NCBI GenBank assembly: GCA_001939145.1
Contig: LSRX01001560.1
Span: 15,268-79,267, forward strand
Origin: Symbiodinium microadriaticum
Taxonomy: Eukaryota; Sar; Dinophyceae; Suessiales; Symbiodiniaceae
Direction: 5' to 3'
Length of the DNA stretch: 64,000 nt
The position numbers were made by a program, and so were the translations under genes. The notes below the pieces were generated by a model that saw only the letters and a list, made by a program, of their open reading frames with translations, did no database searches and was not told the DNA's origin. Positions 63,487-64,000 of this stretch are shown here, piece by piece; position 1 is the stretch's first letter, and each line of letters opens with the position of its first letter.

Positions 63487-64000
63487 ATGGAGGCGGGCGG
63501 CGAACGCGAATTGGCCGAGCTGGCCACGACCCTCGAGCAGTCGCCGACTACGCTGTTCTGTACAATCCTACAACAAGCAATGGAGTCGCACGCCCATGCC
63601 CCGGCTCCACTGCACCGTTCAGTCCATGCATGAAGCTCGGATTGCGCCACACAGCGGCGCCGTGCTGCCCAAATGAGTCGTCGTCAAAACCCCGTTTTGG
63701 CGCCATTATCCTATGCATCAATCGCCTTCAGAACAATGTGTCAAGAGCATCCTTGCAGCCGTCGCTGCCCGATCTGGTGGCACATGCACAGAAGCCCAGC
63801 TCTTCCTGCAGGTGGCCGAGTTCACACGAGTTATTCGCTTGAAAGCAAAGAAAGTGCCCAAGGAAGGTATTCATGTGGAGCACTATCCGGCTGCTGGGCC
63901 TCGCGAGCTACCGGATGTTTTGTTCAAGGCGGCCTACGACGACAATGATGGGCCGGTTACCACTTTGTTGCCGGCGGGGCGGGTGGCACTGAAAGCCATG
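63487..64000 (+). CDS. Partial plus-strand gene of unknown function, running off the window
   Basis: A possible first exon starts at 63,487 (MEAGGERELAELATTLEQSP, then TTLFCTILQQAMESHA). A second coding stretch is open from 63,713 to the end in one frame (CVKSILAAVAARSGGTCTEA; VAEFTRVIRLKAKKVPKEGI; PDVLFKAAYDDNDGPVTTLL). The intron between them is not precisely placed. Amino-acid composition and third-base GC preference look coding. It is the only convincing plus-strand gene in the window. Function not recognised. Confidence 0.5.

Noticed and set aside
62691-63842. Overlapping 60-206-codon ORFs on both strands in the GC-rich block
   Set aside because: High GC removes stop codons; none shows a motif or splice-compatible continuation except the edge gene at 63,487-64,000.

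Overview
The window looks like nuclear DNA of a dinoflagellate, most likely a Symbiodinium-type (Symbiodiniaceae) alga. The evidence is internal. Introns I could place by reading-frame continuity use GC, GT and even GA donors with AGG at both edges. Nearly all recognisable genes lie on one strand. Tandem relics of the dinoflagellate spliced leader occur at 35,774-35,803. A gag of the kind typical of dinoflagellate Copia-like elements is present. Microsatellites and retroelements fill much of the space. No prokaryotic operons, CRISPR arrays or rRNA genes are visible.

Layout, left to right. 1-330 is a 9-bp tandem array. About 1.1-7.7 kb is a minus-strand non-LTR retrotransposon (LINE-A) bounded on both sides by TAG/CTA microsatellites. 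It encodes an AP-endonuclease and a frameshifted reverse transcriptase with C2H2 fingers, followed by a ubiquitin-protease-like domain, a 2OG-Fe(II)-oxygenase-like ORF and a Cys/His-rich ORF. 8.6-10.0 kb is an ABC1-family kinase. 10.0-15.5 kb holds nothing I recognise. 15.5-20.9 kb is a secreted, membrane-anchored subtilisin-like protease. 21.3-47.2 kb is one very long cytosolic-type leucyl-tRNA synthetase gene, pieced together from many small exons. Two of its introns are swollen: one (about 39.7-44.6 kb) holds a decayed gag-type element and a TGTGG array, the other (about 25.4-37.1 kb) holds a second decayed LINE (LINE-B), another 2OG-like ORF and a long intronless ORF. 47.8-49.6 kb is an UNC119-like lipid-binding chaperone. 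50.1-51.4 kb is a coiled-coil protein, 52.0-55.3 kb fragments of an unidentified membrane protein, 56.5-57.9 kb a second coiled-coil protein, 59.3 kb an ankyrin exon, and 60.6-61.7 kb an intronless FolD (methylene-THF dehydrogenase/cyclohydrolase).

All of these genes are on the minus strand. Only the partial gene at the right edge (63,487 to the end) is on the plus strand, so the GC-rich block at 62.7-63.5 kb may be a divergent strand switch. The host genes are ordinary housekeeping and trafficking genes and do not form a pathway. The interest lies in the mobile elements and in unusual domain combinations. Exon limits for multi-exon genes were inferred by eye from frame continuity and family resemblance and should be treated as approximate unless a junction is given explicitly.
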